From: a bacterium | GTDB taxonomy: Bacteria > Atribacterota > JS1 > SB-45 > 34-128 | Assembly (NCBI GenBank): GCA_018894595.1 | Contig: JAHIPN010000118.1 | Coordinates: 1 to 5,544 of the forward strand | Direction: 5' to 3' | DNA length: 5,544 bases | Shown here: positions 1 through 5,388 of the stretch, piece after piece | Layout: each line of letters opens with the position of its first letter | Position numbering within the stretch: the stretch's first letter is position 1 | Program-made: the position numbers and the translations under genes | The notes under the pieces: generated by a model | Database searches by the model: none | Seen by the model: the letters and a program-made list of their open reading frames with translations, nothing else | Told to the model about the DNA's origin: nothing

Positions 1-2
1 AA

Positions 3-284
3 AAATCCTTAAGAGAAGGGTTCGGATTGGTGATTACCGAGGCATTATGGAAGGGGAAGCCTGTGGTAGCGGCCAATGTAGGCGGTATACCTTTGCAAGT
101 AGATAACCGTCGCACAGGATTTTTAGTTGGTGATATTTCTGAATGTGCTGAAAGAGTTATACATCTTTTAAAAGATTCTGAGATTGCTAATAAGATGGGT
201 ACTTCAGGAAAGGAATATGTTAGAAAGAATTTTTTAATTACCCGCCTGCTAAAAGATTATTTAAATTTATTTAATAGTCTTTAA
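3..284 (+). CDS. treT: GT4 glycosyltransferase, C-terminal part (TreT-like trehalose synthase); 5' end outside window
   Basis: This is the last 93 residues of a GT-B fold, GT4-family glycosyltransferase; the reading frame is open from the window edge, so the start is missing. The piece opens with the family's E-x7-E motif (REGFGLVITEA), which binds the nucleotide-sugar donor, followed by WKGKPVVAANVGGIPLQV and a TGFLVGD turn. The tail, with RKNFLIT and a closing DYLNLFNSL, resembles from memory the C-terminus of trehalose glycosyltransferring synthases, cytoplasmic enzymes that reversibly join NDP-glucose and glucose into trehalose. Family GT4 is firm. The TreT assignment rests on the recalled ALWKGKP, NVGGIPLQ and NFLIT segments and on the alpha-glucoside transporter next door, so it is probable rather than proven. 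Full-length TreT proteins are about 400 residues, so roughly three quarters of the gene lies upstream. Other GT4 sugar synthases (for example sucrose-phosphate-like enzymes) are the main alternative. Confidence 0.82.
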   Translation, partial: KSLREGFGLVITEALWKGKPVVAANVGGIPLQVDNRRTGFLVGDISECAERVIHLLKDSEIANKMGTSGKEYVRKNFLITRLLKDYLNLFNSL

Positions 285-301
285 AATAAATATCAAATGT
301 T

Positions 302-361
302 AAAATGAGCAATTTTTAACTATAGATTAAGTTAATAGCTCCTAATTTACTCCTCATTTTT
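302..361 (+). terminator. possible terminator after the treT-like gene
   Basis: AAAATGAG (302-309) can pair with CTCATTTT (353-360), and the second arm runs into a five-T tract (357-361). Inside the large loop a second perfect 6-bp stem, TTAACT (316-321) with AGTTAA (330-335), shortens the distance. The stem is AT-rich and the loop is long, so this is a weak intrinsic terminator candidate lying 18 bases after the stop codon. Confidence 0.3.
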
Positions 362-386
362 CCGATTTGAAAAAAAATTGGAAAAA
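357..386. promoter_or_regulatory. 30-bp imperfect palindrome, AT-rich
   Basis: The arms 357-368 (TTTTTCCGATTT) and 375-386 (AAATTGGAAAAA) are complementary at 11 of 12 positions around a 6-base centre, GAAAAA. The left arm shares the T tract of the terminator candidate at 302-361, so the two structures cannot form at once in RNA. It could be an extra repressor site, an anti-terminator arm or a chance product of the A/T tracts. Confidence 0.3.
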
Positions 387-387
387 G

Positions 388-427
388 TTTTTAAAAAAAG
401 AAGGATTTTTTATACAAGGTGTAGAAT
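388..427 (+). promoter_or_regulatory. candidate promoter for the ROK gene
   Basis: A weak -35-like TTTTTA (388-393) lies 17 bases before a -10-like TATACA (411-416). A second -10-like TAGAAT (422-427) follows but has no good -35. Poly-A and poly-T tracts upstream could act as an UP-type element. Transcription from TATACA would begin near 423, just before the palindrome at 437-465. Confidence 0.35.
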
Positions 428-436
428 AATAAAATA

Positions 437-465
437 AGATACTTGCTTCAATGAAGAAAGTATCT
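437..465. promoter_or_regulatory. 29-bp near-perfect palindrome, probable operator of the ROK repressor
   Basis: The arm AGATACTTGCTTCA (437-450) and the arm TGAAGAAAGTATCT (452-465) are complementary at 13 of 14 positions about a single central A at 451. There is almost no loop, so it suits a protein dimer better than an RNA hairpin, and an A-rather than T-rich stretch follows it on the + strand. It sits 59 bases before the ROK start and just downstream of the candidate -10 boxes, where a repressor would block transcription. ROK repressors commonly regulate themselves through palindromes; binding by this one is inferred. Confidence 0.55.
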
Positions 466-502
466 AAAAAAAATATTTTAAAAAAATAATATGTCAGGAT
501 AA

Positions 503-532
503 ATGGTAAAAATATTTAAATATTATGGATAA
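503..532 (+). other. possible 9-codon upstream ORF overlapping the ROK start
   Basis: ATG at 503 opens a short frame (MVKIFKYYG, stop 530-532) that overlaps the ROK start codon in another frame. AGGA at 496-499 is the only Shine-Dalgarno-like sequence in the area and is spaced for this ATG, not for the ROK ATG at 525. It could couple translation into the ROK gene, or be chance. Confidence 0.2.
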
Positions 533-1784
533 TATTCGTCGAGGTAATAAACAATTAATTAAGGAATTAAATAGAGCTATTGTAATTAATACAATTCTAA
601 ATTACGGGCCCATTTCTCGGACCAGAATCTCTGAATTTACTGATTTAGGGTTATCTACCGTTTCCAATATCGTTGCAGATTTAATTAAGAAAGAACTCAT
701 ATACGAAACAGGAGAGGAAGAATCCAGCGGTGGGAGAAGGGCAATTCTGCTTGAATTTAATTGCAACGATAGATTTGTCCTGGGAATAAAAATTGGTTTA
801 GACGGCATTATTATCGGATTAGTTAATATGAAGTCAAAGATTTTAGACCAGCATTTTATCCCCAGTCCAGTTAAAAGTAGTGAGAAGATAGTGCTCGAGG
901 TTTTAATAAAAGCAATACGAGATTTAATCAATAAAAATCATATTAAAGCAGAAAAAATAGTTGGTTGCGGGATCGGCGTTTCTGGCTTAGTAAATCAGAA
1001 AGAAGGTATTTTAGTATTTTCTAAGATATTAGGATGGAAAAAAATAAGGTTTAAAGAATTTCTCGAAAAGGAATTTAATTTTCCTATATTTATAGATAAA
1101 GATGTAAATGCACTAACTTTAGCAGAAAAACGTTTTGGAGCAGGTAAAAAAATAAATAATTTTATTTGTATTACTATCGGTAAAGGTGTAGGAGCCGGAA
1201 TAGTTATTAAAGGGGATATATATCACGGAAGCTGCGGTGGAGCTGGAGATTTCGGCCATATAATTATAGATAAAGATGGTCCCTTATGTTATTGCGGAAA
1301 AAGAGGTTGTTTGGAAACTTTTTCTTCAGATCAATTTATTATCAATAAAATTAAAGAAGCTTTATCTAAGCAGCAGGATACTATAATAAAAGATTTTTTA
1401 AAAAAGAAAGAGGATTTAAATTCTATCACGGTTGATACAGTACTTGAGGCCGCCCAGAAGGGGGATATTATCTCAAAGAATATTTTTCAAGAAGTGGGGA
1501 AAAATTTGGCTATGGGAATAGTTGGCCTTATTTCTCTTTTTGACCCTGAATTAATTGTGGTAGGAGGAGAGGGAGTCAGGGCCGGTGAATTTATTTTTCC
1601 AACTATGCGAAAAGCAATTAAGGATAATTTTCCTTTTAAAAAGGAAATTGAGATTGTTCCTCTCCAACCCGGAGAGGAGGGGTGGATCATTGGAGCTGCC
1701 GAGTTAGTATTAAGTGAAGTTTTTAAAACTCCTATTTTTAAATCCAAAGGAAAAGTGGCTATTAAGTCTGCCTTTCATTGGTAA
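525..1784 (+). CDS. ROK-family transcriptional repressor (NagC/XylR/Mlc type)
   Basis: A cytoplasmic sugar-responsive regulator of 419 residues, slightly longer than the usual 380-410. Residues 13-62 form the winged helix-turn-helix, with the ISRTRISEFTDLGLSTVSNIV segment typical of ROK repressors. Residues 83-400 are the sugar-kinase-like ROK domain. It keeps the zinc site (H245 in GDFGH, then C255, C257 and C262 in CYCGKRGC) and the catalytic-type aspartate D193 in DKDVNA. The N-terminal phosphate motif is lost, with K89 in GIKIG where kinases have aspartate, so it should bind sugar but not phosphorylate it. The ATG at 525 is chosen because a stop lies in frame at 507 and the N-terminus fits the family, although it lacks a good ribosome-binding site. 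Gene order points to control of its own gene and of the downstream alpha-glucoside transporter. The effector is unknown; trehalose, glucose or a glucoside are reasonable guesses. Confidence 0.93.
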   Translation: MDNIRRGNKQLIKELNRAIVINTILNYGPISRTRISEFTDLGLSTVSNIVADLIKKELIYETGEEESSGGRRAILLEFNCNDRFVLGIKIGLDGIIIGLVNMKSKILDQHFIPSPVKSSEKIVLEVLIKAIRDLINKNHIKAEKIVGCGIGVSGLVNQKEGILVFSKILGWKKIRFKEFLEKEFNFPIFIDKDVNALTLAEKRFGAGKKINNFICITIGKGVGAGIVIKGDIYHGSCGGAGDFGHIIIDKDGPLCYCGKRGCLETFSSDQFIINKIKEALSKQQDTIIKDFLKKKEDLNSITVDTVLEAAQKGDIISKNIFQEVGKNLAMGIVGLISLFDPELIVVGGEGVRAGEFIFPTMRKAIKDNFPFKKEIEIVPLQPGEEGWIIGAAELVLSEVFKTPIFKSKGKVAIKSAFHW

Positions 1785-1791
1785 CATATTA

Positions 1792-1819
1792 GCGTAGAGC
1801 GTGGAGCGAATAGTGTGCA
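1792..1819 (+). repeat. degenerate heptad array 1 (GCGTRGA-like)
   Basis: Four consecutive 7-base units begin with G; the first three are GCGTAGA, GCGTGGA and the divergent GCGAATA. The array starts 8 bases after the ROK stop codon. It has no coding sense and resembles the other heptad arrays in the window in period only, not in exact sequence. Confidence 0.5.
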
Positions 1820-1839
1820 AGTTAAAGTGAGGGTAATCC

Positions 1840-1867
1840 GTATCATGTATCGCGTATCGAGTATATA
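1840..1867 (+). repeat. heptad array 2 (GTATCNN x4)
   Basis: Four tandem 7-base units start with GTAT: GTATCAT, GTATCGC, then GTATCGA and GTATATA. The same heptads recur in the composite repeats at 2087-2113 (minus strand) and 5389-5437 (plus strand), so this is one repeat family. Confidence 0.65.
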
Positions 1868-1869
1868 GT

Positions 1870-1900
1870 GAAGAAAAAATAGAAAGAAGAAGAAGAAAGA
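1870..1900 (+). repeat. purine tract with GAA/AGA triplets
   Basis: Thirty of 31 bases are purines (a single T at 1880), with several GAA/AGA triplets at 1884-1898. Such tracts are prone to slippage or triplex formation. No function is evident. Confidence 0.5.
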
Positions 1901-1922
1901 TAAGGCCGTAAGGTACAAGTAG

Positions 1923-1943
1923 GGGCAGACCTTGTGTCTGCCC
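1923..1943. repeat. palindromic unit A, 8-bp stem
   Basis: GGGCAGAC (1923-1930) pairs perfectly with GTCTGCCC (1936-1943) around the 5-base loop CTTGT. It is preceded by GTAG, the same lead-in as the related units at 1961, 1990 and 5460. It could fold in RNA and slow polymerase, but no T tract follows. Confidence 0.65.
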
Positions 1944-1960
1944 GAAATAAGTAATGTGTT

Positions 1961-1981
1961 GTAGGGGTTTGATTCATCCCC
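1961..1981. repeat. palindromic unit B, degenerate
   Basis: GTAGGGG (1961-1967) leads to CCCC at 1978-1981 with an imperfectly paired interior containing TGATTCA. It has the same outer shape as units A, C and D but a decayed or variant core. Confidence 0.45.
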
Positions 1982-1989
1982 GCAATAAT

Positions 1990-2013
1990 GTAGGGGCACG
2001 ATGCATCGTGCCC
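1990..2013. repeat. palindromic unit C, perfect 20-bp palindrome
   Basis: After GTAG, bases 1994-2013 read GGGCACGATGCATCGTGCCC, a perfect palindrome with no spacer, able to form a 10-bp cruciform arm or hairpin. It is the most symmetrical member of the GTAGGGGC family in the window. Confidence 0.75.
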
Positions 2014-2040
2014 AGGGCAATCAAAAGACAATAAAACAGG

Positions 2041-2115
2041 AAGGGCACAATCCATTGTGCCCCTACACCTGAATCTTAGTTTCTGTAACGCGATACGATA
2101 TACTAACGACTAATT
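2041..2115 (-). repeat. composite repeat, left copy (palindrome D plus heptads), inverted relative to 5386-5485
   Basis: The element has two parts. Palindrome D (2043-2062) pairs GGGCACAAT with ATTGTGCCC around CC, followed by CCCTACA. After a linker comes an array which, on the minus strand, reads as heptads including AGTCGTT and AGTATAT. The reverse complement of 5386-5485 aligns along the whole element. The right copy has an extra 14-base and an extra 7-base block, plus a 4-base duplication. The two copies face each other across the transporter genes. Confidence 0.75.
2076..2104 (+). promoter_or_regulatory. weak candidate promoter for aglE, inside the repeat
   Basis: TTAGTT (2076-2081) and TATACT (2099-2104) are separated by 17 bases. 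The -10 is a fair match to the TATAAT consensus and the -35 is poor. It would start transcripts near 2111, about 80 bases before aglE. If real, the repeat supplies the promoter. Confidence 0.3.
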
Positions 2116-2116
2116 T

Positions 2117-2127
2117 AAAAGGAGGTG
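2117..2127 (+). promoter_or_regulatory. orphan strong Shine-Dalgarno sequence (AAAAGGAGGTG)
   Basis: This is a near-complete complement of the 16S rRNA 3' end but lies 62 bases before aglE. Starts after it give only trivial frames: GTG at 2130 gives two codons, and TTG at 2128 gives 13 codons with spacing too short. It may be an mRNA-stabilising ribosome docking site, as described for the cry3A leader, or a remnant of a lost gene. Confidence 0.45.
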
Positions 2128-2189
2128 TTGTGTATTAGAAATAAAAGATTGAGAAGAATGTATTTTTAAAAAATAAAGGAGAAAAGAAA

Positions 2190-3464
2190 ATGTTAAAGAA
2201 AATTAGTTTTGTGATATTAGTAGTATTGCTAATAGGAATGTTTTCTGCAGGAGCATTAGCTGCAACTAGAGTATTAAATGTCTATGGTTCTTGGGCAGGA
2301 GCAGAATTAGAAGCATTTGATAAGATGGTGAAACCTTTTGAGGACGCAAATGATATTGATGTGGTGTTAGCTGGTTCTCGAGATCCGGCAGTACTAATTA
2401 CTCGAGTGGAAGCCGGCAATCCACCTGATGTCTCCACATTACCTAATCCAGGAGCGATGGTAGAATTTGCCAAAGCTGGGAAATTAGTAGATTTAAGTAC
2501 TTTTTTGGATGTAGATACTTTAAAGAGCGACTACTCCTCGACCTGGATAGATTTAGGGAGTTATAAAGGTAAACTTAATGGTGTATTTCTTTCTGCTGAC
2601 CTAAAAAGCTTGGTCTGGTATAATCCTAAATCTTTTGCAGCCGCTGGTTATACTGCACCTACTACCTGGGAAGAGATGATCGCACTTTCCGATAAGATGG
2701 TAGCAGACGGTAAGACCCCCTGGGCTATTGGTCTTGAATGTGGTGGTGCCAGTGGTTGGGCTGGGACAGATTGGATTGAAGATATTATGCTCCGTACCGT
2801 AGAGCCTGAGGTATATGACTTATGGGTTTCCCATGGAATTTCCTGGGTTGATGATCGGGTACAAAGGGCTTTTGAACTATTTGGCCAGATTGCTTTAAAC
2901 GAGAAGTATGTCTATGGCGGCCCCAATGCAGTGCTTACTATTAATTTTGGAGATTCACCAGACGCTCTGTTTACTACTCCGCCAAATGCCTATATGCATA
3001 AACAAGCAACTTTTATCAAAAGCTTTATACTTGACCATTTCCCCAACTTAGTTCCGGGAGAAGATTTTGATTTCTTCCCCTTCCCGCCCATTGATCCTCA
3101 ATACGGAACCCCTGCTTTGGGAGCAGCAGATATGTTTGCAATGTTCAATGATACTCCTGATGCAAGGGCCTTTATGGAATATATTGTTTCCTCGAAAGCT
3201 CAGGAAATATGGGTTGGCGAATTAGGAAAACTCTCTGCCAATAAACAAGTGGATCCTGCTGTCTATCCTGATGATTTGACCCGTAAAGCTGCTGAAATAT
3301 TGGTTAATGCTTCAACTTTCCGTTTTGATGGTTCTGACTTAATGCCCGGTGCAGTAGGAAGTGGTTCTTTCTGGACTGGGATATTAGATTATGTAAGTGG
3401 TATAGAATTAATAAAAGTATTATTGACTATTGAAACTACCGCTTTGGATGCTTATCGGAAATAG
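2190..3464 (+). CDS. aglE: alpha-glucoside ABC transporter substrate-binding protein (AglE-like)
   Basis: An extracytoplasmic sugar-binding protein (family 1 SBP, 424 residues) that delivers an alpha-glucoside-type sugar to the permeases downstream. Residues 1-24 are a Sec signal peptide: KK, a hydrophobic core, then cleavage after AGALA. There is no lipobox cysteine, so it should be free in a periplasm. AglE-type landmarks are VYGSWAGAELEAF (31-43), AGSRD (61-65), GNPPDV (76-81), SADLKSLVWYNPK (135-147), GWAGTDWIEDIMLRT (189-203), and FRFDGSDLMPGAVGSGSFW (377-395) near the end. The family call is firm from these motifs; the exact substrate is not, since trehalose, sucrose, maltose and glucosylglycerol binders look alike. 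The ATG at 2190 has AAAGGAG (2176-2181 region) 8 bases upstream. It is followed by a hairpin-rich repeat that may limit read-through and keep binding protein in excess over the permeases. Confidence 0.92.
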   Translation: MLKKISFVILVVLLIGMFSAGALAATRVLNVYGSWAGAELEAFDKMVKPFEDANDIDVVLAGSRDPAVLITRVEAGNPPDVSTLPNPGAMVEFAKAGKLVDLSTFLDVDTLKSDYSSTWIDLGSYKGKLNGVFLSADLKSLVWYNPKSFAAAGYTAPTTWEEMIALSDKMVADGKTPWAIGLECGGASGWAGTDWIEDIMLRTVEPEVYDLWVSHGISWVDDRVQRAFELFGQIALNEKYVYGGPNAVLTINFGDSPDALFTTPPNAYMHKQATFIKSFILDHFPNLVPGEDFDFFPFPPIDPQYGTPALGAADMFAMFNDTPDARAFMEYIVSSKAQEIWVGELGKLSANKQVDPAVYPDDLTRKAAEILVNASTFRFDGSDLMPGAVGSGSFWTGILDYVSGIELIKVLLTIETTALDAYRK

Positions 3465-3476
3465 TAGAATTGAATC

Positions 3477-3570
3477 TGTCATTGCGAGGGGAGTACTCAA
3501 GTAATATTGAGTGCTCCCCGTGGCAATCTCGGGTTGAGATTGCTTCGTCGCGTTGCTCCTCGCAATGACA
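3477..3570. repeat. 94-bp palindromic repeat of the TGTCATTGCGAGG type between aglE and aglF
   Basis: Perfect 13-bp terminal inverted repeats, TGTCATTGCGAGG (3477-3489) and CCTCGCAATGACA (3558-3570), enclose two further stems. Stem 1 pairs 3488-3500 with 3507-3519 (12 of 13 plus a G-U pair, loop GTAATA). Stem 2 pairs GCAATCTC (3523-3530) with GAGATTGC (3536-3543). The TCATTGCGAGG...GCAATCTC wording is a widespread dispersed bacterial intergenic repeat. Transcribed, it would fold into a three-armed structure 12 bases after the aglE stop, well placed to protect the upstream mRNA or attenuate the downstream genes. Confidence 0.8.
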
Positions 3571-3596
3571 AAATCTGATAATTATAGTAAAATATT

Positions 3597-3605
3597 TGTT
3601 ATAAT
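3597..3605 (+). promoter_or_regulatory. extended -10 promoter candidate for the permease genes
   Basis: TGTTATAAT is a perfect extended -10 (TGn plus TATAAT at 3600-3605). No good -35 is seen at 16-18 bases, which extended -10 promoters tolerate. Transcription would start near 3612, leaving about 18 bases that contain the aglF ribosome-binding site. It lies just after the repeat, so permeases could be expressed independently of aglE. Confidence 0.5.
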
Positions 3606-3629
3606 GATGTTTAGAAAGGAAAGAAGTTT

Positions 3630-4502
3630 GTGATACGTACAAAAAAAATTACCCCATGGTTGTATATATCCCCGGCAGCATTTCTCTTATTCTTTTTTTT
3701 AGTCTATCCCTCAATTAATACAATATATATTTCCTTTTTTAATTACAATTCTGAAAAATTTATTGGTTTGGAAAATTACTTCTATTGTTTTACCAATGAG
3801 ATTATGCTTACTTCCTTTCGGAACAATGCTTTATGGATAGCGTTTTTTGTTCCTCTAACTGTTTTTTTAGGATTGATTATAGCTATATTATTAGATAAAG
3901 TTAAGTATGAATCGATTGTAAAGTCGCTAATATTTATGCCTATGGCTATTTCCTTCGTAGGTGCCGGAGTAATTTGGAAGTTCGTTTATGCTTATAGGCC
4001 GGTTTCGGCTGCTCAGACCGGTATTCTTAACGCAATTCGTTCATTTTTTCAATTAGAACCCTTACCCTGGCTAATTATTAGGCCCTGGCTTAATAATTTT
4101 TGTTTAATTATGGTAGGGGTATGGATATGGACTGGATTTTGTATGGTAATATTATCCGCGAGTTATAAAGGCATACCCCGAGAACTATTAGAAGCAGCTC
4201 GGGTAGACGGCGCTACCGAATTCAAAATTTTCTGGAAAATTATTTTGCCTTTGATGAAACCTACACTTGCAGTAGTAGCTACCACTATGACTATTAATGT
4301 TCTTAAAGTATTTGATATTGTCTATGTAATGACCAATGGAAATTTCGATACCGAAGTTATTGCTAACCGAATGTATAAAGAGATGTTTATTTTTAGAAAC
4401 TATGGGAGAGCCAGTTCTATTGCCGTTCTTTTGCTTTTATTTATAATTCCTATGATAATTATAAATATCCGCCGTTTCAGAGAACAGGAGACTATAAGAT
4501 AA
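3630..4502 (+). CDS. aglF: alpha-glucoside ABC transporter permease 1 (AglF/MalF-like)
   Basis: An inner-membrane permease of 290 residues, one half of the transmembrane channel. Hydrophobic segments lie near residues 10-36, 67-88, 99-121, 155-177, 210-230 and 262-281, giving six helices as usual for short MalF-type proteins. The cytoplasmic ATPase-docking loop is canonical: EAARVDGATEFKIFWKIILP (188-207). Family landmarks include YPSINTIYISF (26-36), FIGLENY (44-50) and VLKVFDIVYVMTNG (224-237), the latter shared with AglF and with cyanobacterial glucosylglycerol permeases. The GTG at 3630 is chosen because AAAGGA (3615-3620) lies 9 bases upstream; no ATG fits. The gene follows aglE after a 165-base gap and overlaps the next permease by one base, so the two permeases are surely co-transcribed and translationally coupled. 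Substrate is inferred from the neighbours only. Confidence 0.92.
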   Translation: MIRTKKITPWLYISPAAFLLFFFLVYPSINTIYISFFNYNSEKFIGLENYFYCFTNEIMLTSFRNNALWIAFFVPLTVFLGLIIAILLDKVKYESIVKSLIFMPMAISFVGAGVIWKFVYAYRPVSAAQTGILNAIRSFFQLEPLPWLIIRPWLNNFCLIMVGVWIWTGFCMVILSASYKGIPRELLEAARVDGATEFKIFWKIILPLMKPTLAVVATTMTINVLKVFDIVYVMTNGNFDTEVIANRMYKEMFIFRNYGRASSIAVLLLLFIIPMIIINIRRFREQETIR

Positions 4503-5359
4503 TGAAAAAAAATAGCATATCATTTTCGAGTAGTTCACTACATTTGATAATAATTATTACTGCTTTTATATGGGTACTTCCAACCGTTGGACTATTAATA
4601 ACTTCATTTAGACCTCCTCCTGAGGTAGCAGCATCCGGATGGTGGACTGTATTTGAACACCCTTTCAATTTTACCTGTTATAGTCTGGAAAATTATCAAA
4701 GGGTTATTGATAAGATTGGGCTGGGAGGAGCTTTTGTAAATACTCTTTTTATTACTATCCCTTCTACTATAATCCCAATATTGATTGCTTCTTTTGCAGC
4801 TTATGCCTTTGCCTGGATGGAATTTCCGGGACGCAAATTAATATTTATATTTTTAGTTGGTCTATTGGTGATTCCTCTACAAATGACTATGATACCTATT
4901 CTCCGTATTTTTAGCAATTTAGGGATAGTGGGTACTTTTCCGGGAATATGGTTGGCTCATACCGGTTATGGCCTTCCTCTTATGACTTATTTATTATATA
5001 CTTTTATTTCTGGCCTTCCTAGTGAATTGTTCGATTCTTCATCTATAGATGGAGCTACTCCTTTTCAGATATTTATTAAAATAGTAATGCCTCTTTCTGT
5101 TCCCGCACTTGCTTCTGTTACTATCTTTCAGTTCTTATGGGTTTGGAATGATCTTTTAGTAGCTTTGGTATATTTAGGAGGAACACCGGATGTTGCACCT
5201 CTTACTGTACGAATAAGTGCTTTAGTCGGTTCTTATGGCCAGGACTGGGAATTGCTTACTGCTGCTGCCTTTGTCTCCATGATTCTTCCCCTAGCTCTCT
5301 TTTTAGGATTACAACGCTATTTTGTAAAAGGTATTTTGGCCGGGTCAGTGAAGGGATAA
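4502..5359 (+). CDS. aglG: alpha-glucoside ABC transporter permease 2 (AglG/MalG-like)
   Basis: The second inner-membrane permease, 285 residues, pairing with the preceding protein. Hydrophobic helices fall near residues 13-34, 78-103, 113-134, 144-168, 201-222 and 252-272. AglG-type landmarks are LPTVGLLITSFRPPPEVAASGWW (in 26-48), YAFAWMEFPGRK (101-112) and QMTMIPILRIF (127-137); the ending GILAGSVKG is typical of MalG-type permeases. The ATPase-docking loop is at 178-197 and keeps the invariant glycine (IDGATPFQIF), but the EAA triplet reads DSS, a conservative departure. The ATG at 4502 overlaps the aglF stop (TAATG), with AGGAG at 4486-4490, 11 bases upstream. No ATP-binding subunit follows in the window, so the ATPase is downstream or elsewhere, possibly a shared MsmX/MalK-type protein. 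Confidence 0.93.
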   Translation: MKKNSISFSSSSLHLIIIITAFIWVLPTVGLLITSFRPPPEVAASGWWTVFEHPFNFTCYSLENYQRVIDKIGLGGAFVNTLFITIPSTIIPILIASFAAYAFAWMEFPGRKLIFIFLVGLLVIPLQMTMIPILRIFSNLGIVGTFPGIWLAHTGYGLPLMTYLLYTFISGLPSELFDSSSIDGATPFQIFIKIVMPLSVPALASVTIFQFLWVWNDLLVALVYLGGTPDVAPLTVRISALVGSYGQDWELLTAAAFVSMILPLALFLGLQRYFVKGILAGSVKG

Positions 5360-5388
5360 AATTAATTTGCTTATTAGCAAATTAATTT
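5359..5388 (+). terminator. perfect AT-rich hairpin at the end of aglG
   Basis: AAATTAATTTGC (5359-5370) pairs perfectly over 12 bp with GCAAATTAATTT (5377-5388) around the loop TTATTA. It begins in the last base of the aglG stop codon. Only two pairs are G-C and no T tract follows, so it may protect the 3' end of the mRNA rather than terminate it; it may also work on both strands. Confidence 0.4.

Larger units (their letters stand above)
1785..2189 (+). other. 405-bp non-coding spacer between ROK gene and aglE, repeat-rich
   Basis: No convincing gene is present. In order it holds two 7-bp periodic arrays (1792-1867), a purine tract (1870-1900), four short GC-rich palindromes (1923-2062), the left copy of the composite repeat (2041-2115), a weak promoter candidate, an orphan Shine-Dalgarno sequence and the aglE ribosome-binding site. 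Small minus-strand reading frames here are built from the repeats. The length and possible promoter suggest aglE is transcribed separately from the ROK gene. Confidence 0.75.

Noticed and set aside
602..931. Minus-strand open frame inside the ROK gene, and similar ones at 1487-1747 and 2282-2473
   Set aside because: They lie opposite well-supported conserved genes and their codons simply mirror them.
1775..2055. Two overlapping minus-strand reading frames of 70-81 codons in the ROK-aglE spacer
   Set aside because: They are translations of the palindromes, heptads and purine tract (serine and phenylalanine runs), with no family resemblance and no plausible ribosome-binding site.
1923..2062. 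Possible CRISPR array
   Set aside because: The units differ in core and orientation, spacing is irregular (about 20-30 bases), there are no identical direct repeats with unique spacers, and no cas gene is present.
3477..3570. tRNA or structured regulatory RNA (three-armed fold)
   Set aside because: No T-loop, anticodon arm or CCA end, and the sequence matches a known dispersed intergenic repeat style rather than a functional RNA gene.
3436..3642. Minus-strand 68-codon frame across the aglE-aglF gap
   Set aside because: Most of it is a translation of the palindromic repeat (CHCEEQRDEAIS), a well-known false protein produced by this repeat type.
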